Of a stretch of 6,580 nucleotides of DNA, positions 5,175 to 6,580 are shown piece after piece. A model generated the notes under the pieces. It was not told the origin of the DNA. It saw only the letters and a program-made list of their open reading frames with translations, and made no database searches. Each line of letters starts with the position of its first letter. Positions within the stretch are counted from its first letter, which is position 1. This DNA comes from Desulfobacteraceae bacterium (lineage in GTDB: Bacteria; Desulfobacterota; Desulfobacteria; Desulfobacterales; Desulfobacteraceae), in NCBI GenBank assembly GCA_022712835.1, contig JAFLJU010000278.1, positions 1 through 6,580 on the forward strand, written 5' to 3'. Both the position numbers and the translations under genes were made by a program.

Positions 5175-6182
5175 ATGACAACTCAAACACTGGCCATCAC
5201 CGCTAATCCCAAATTTAAAACCCGTCTGAATTGGGCCATGGGCCTTGGCCTGCTTCTTTTGCCACTGATCTGGATCGATCTTGTCACCTATCTCACTCTC
5301 ACCGTGGCCGGGATTTCCTTTGGCATGTTAATTTTTCTCATCGCATCCGGTCTGACGCTGATTTTTGGTCTCATGGATGTGCTCAATCTGGCCCATGCCG
5401 CCTTTTTTGCCTTTGGTGCCTATGCTGGATTTACCGTGTTAAATTTCTTTAACAGCCTGGGATGGATAGAAACCGCTTCCCTGCCTGCCAGTCTTTTTTA
5501 CCTGCTAATGGCCCTTTTAATATCCGGGCTTGTGGGCGCACTTTTAGGTGTTGCCACGGAAAAGTTAGTGATCAAGAAAGTGTATGGTGATCACCTGATG
5601 CAGCTGTTAGCCACCGTGGGCGTTTCCTTTGTCATCGTGGAATTTTTAAAAATCATTTGGGGTGTGAATAATGAAGTTGTTCCGATCCCCTTTGGGTTCC
5701 TGGAAAGCATCATCATCTATGGCGTCTTTATCGAATATTTCAGGATCATCACCATTGTAGTGGGTGTGGGTATCTTTGCCACCCTCCAGTATCTTTTGAA
5801 AAAAACAAAGATTGGGATCATTGTCCGGGCAGGGGTTGAAAACCCGGAAATCGTCAGGACCACCGGGTATAATATCAGCCGTATTTTCACCCTTATTTTT
5901 GCCGCCGGAGCTGGCCTTGCAGCCATTGGTGGTACCATGATGGCGGTCTTTAACCAGGCCGTTGACCCGGGTATGGGAGATCAATTTCTTATCTTTGCCC
6001 TGATCGTTGTCATCATTGGTGGTATGGGATCTGTCACGGGCAGTTTTGTGGGGGCCATCATTGTGGGGCTCTCGTTTAACTATGTGGCATTCCTGGTGCC
6101 TAAGATGGCACTTGGGGTGAATTTCATGATCATGGCAGTCATTCTTTTAATCCGCCCAAAAGGGCTTTTCGGGAAAGATTAA
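5175..6182 (+). CDS. livH: ABC transporter permease, LivH type
   Basis: This 335-residue inner-membrane permease (BPD_transp_2) is one half of the translocation channel. It has a hydrophilic N-terminal tail of about 18 residues, then a series of hydrophobic segments: roughly 20-40, 42-65, 72-92, 105-126, 142-162, 178-205, 235-260, 270-300 and 308-327. Family landmarks are G-L-T-L-I-F-G-L-M-D-V-L-N-L-A-H (59-74) with A-F-G-A-Y-A-G (79-85), a cytoplasmic coupling-type loop R-A-G-V-E-N-P-E-I-V-R-T-T-G (218-231), G-G-M-G-S-V-T-G-S-F-V-G-A (282-294), and the R-P-K-G-L-F-G (327-333) C-terminus. It is slightly longer than typical LivH (about 300 residues), mainly from the N-terminal tail. ATG 5175 follows the livF stop by 3 bases; GGGGA (5162-5166) inside livF is the likely ribosome site. 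Substrate unknown. Confidence 0.92.
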   Translation: MTTQTLAITANPKFKTRLNWAMGLGLLLLPLIWIDLVTYLTLTVAGISFGMLIFLIASGLTLIFGLMDVLNLAHAAFFAFGAYAGFTVLNFFNSLGWIETASLPASLFYLLMALLISGLVGALLGVATEKLVIKKVYGDHLMQLLATVGVSFVIVEFLKIIWGVNNEVVPIPFGFLESIIIYGVFIEYFRIITIVVGVGIFATLQYLLKKTKIGIIVRAGVENPEIVRTTGYNISRIFTLIFAAGAGLAAIGGTMMAVFNQAVDPGMGDQFLIFALIVVIIGGMGSVTGSFVGAIIVGLSFNYVAFLVPKMALGVNFMIMAVILLIRPKGLFGKD

Positions 6183-6185
6183 CAA

Positions 6186-6580
6186 ATGGGTATCAGCATG
6201 GCAAATCAATTGACATTAGAAGAGCACAACAGGCCCAATACCAATAAAGGGGTGACCTCTTTTGGATACCTTCAAATCGGCATCATCGCTGTTTTAGCTG
6301 TCATGCCCTTTATATTCCCCTCCTTTAAACTCATGGATGTGATGGCCAAAATAATGATTTTCACCATTGTGGTGGCATCCTTTGATCTGTTGTTGGGATA
6401 TACCGGCATCCTGTCTTTTGCCCATGGCATGTTTTTCGGCATTGGTGCCTATTCCCTTGCCCTGATCCTGTATCACACGCCAAACCCAGCCTGGTATCAC
6501 ATTTTTTTAGCTGCCATCATCTCCCTTACCATCAGTATCGGGCTTGCCCTGGTAATTTCGTTTTTCTCCCTTCGGGTAAA
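6186..6580 (+). CDS. livM: ABC transporter permease, LivM type, 3'-truncated by window edge
   Basis: This is the second permease subunit; 131 codons are present and the frame is open at the right edge. It starts MGISMANQLTLEEHNRPNTN, a polar tail of about 25 residues, then a hydrophobic segment at about 27-46. The LivM landmark V-A-S-F-D-L-L-L-G-Y-T-G-I-L-S-F-A-H-G (63-81) follows, then F-F-G-I-G-A-Y (83-89) and another membrane segment at about 105-126. LivM proteins are usually 300-400 residues or more, so well over half is missing. ATG 6186 lies 3 bases after the livH stop, with GGGAAAGA (6171-6178) as a modest ribosome site. ATG 6198 (MANQ) is an in-frame alternative that would shorten the tail by four residues; no family landmark decides between them. 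It should pair with LivH. Confidence 0.9.
   Translation, partial: MGISMANQLTLEEHNRPNTNKGVTSFGYLQIGIIAVLAVMPFIFPSFKLMDVMAKIMIFTIVVASFDLLLGYTGILSFAHGMFFGIGAYSLALILYHTPNPAWYHIFLAAIISLTISIGLALVISFFSLRV

Overview
The window looks like chromosomal DNA of a Gram-negative, probably delta-proteobacterial sulfate reducer (Desulfobacterota, Desulfobacteraceae-like). This is inferred from three things: a DUF3786-type protein, a family I associate with anaerobes and especially sulfate reducers; a PAS-AAA+-Fis regulator of the kind common in that group; and a Liv-type high-affinity uptake operon driven by a sigma-54 promoter. No marker gene fixes the species.

Layout. Positions 1-599 (minus strand) hold the 5' part of a DUF3786-like gene that runs off the left edge. 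Positions 600-833 are an AT-rich divergent intergenic region with a good sigma-70-type promoter for the rightward gene, a hairpin-forming repeat and short palindromes. Positions 834-2213 (plus) encode a sigma-54-dependent transcriptional activator with an N-terminal PAS sensor. Positions 2214-2489 are a dense control region: three related TGT-N10-GGACAC-type sites, a probable IHF site, a -24/-12 promoter and a short leader. From 2490 to the right edge runs a tight operon on the plus strand: periplasmic substrate-binding protein, two ABC ATPases (LivG and LivF types) and two permeases (LivH type, and the first 131 codons of a LivM type). Junctions are an 11-nt gap, an 8-nt overlap and two 3-nt gaps.

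How it fits together. The transporter belongs to the branched-chain/hydrophobic amino acid family (HAAT, Peripla_BP_6 with BPD_transp_2 permeases), which also carries amides, urea and aromatic or other carboxylic acids. The substrate cannot be read from sequence. The regulator lacks a receiver domain, so it is probably a one-component sensor in which the PAS domain sees a ligand or redox cue in the cytoplasm. The region between regulator and operon has every part of a textbook sigma-54 switch in the right order and at the right distances: upstream activator sites, bending-protein site, then promoter. The simplest reading is that the regulator binds the repeats and turns on the transporter. The genes belong to known families. 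What is worth following up is this specific regulatory circuit and the unknown ligand. I found no CRISPR array, RNA gene, insertion sequence or other sign of a mobile element.
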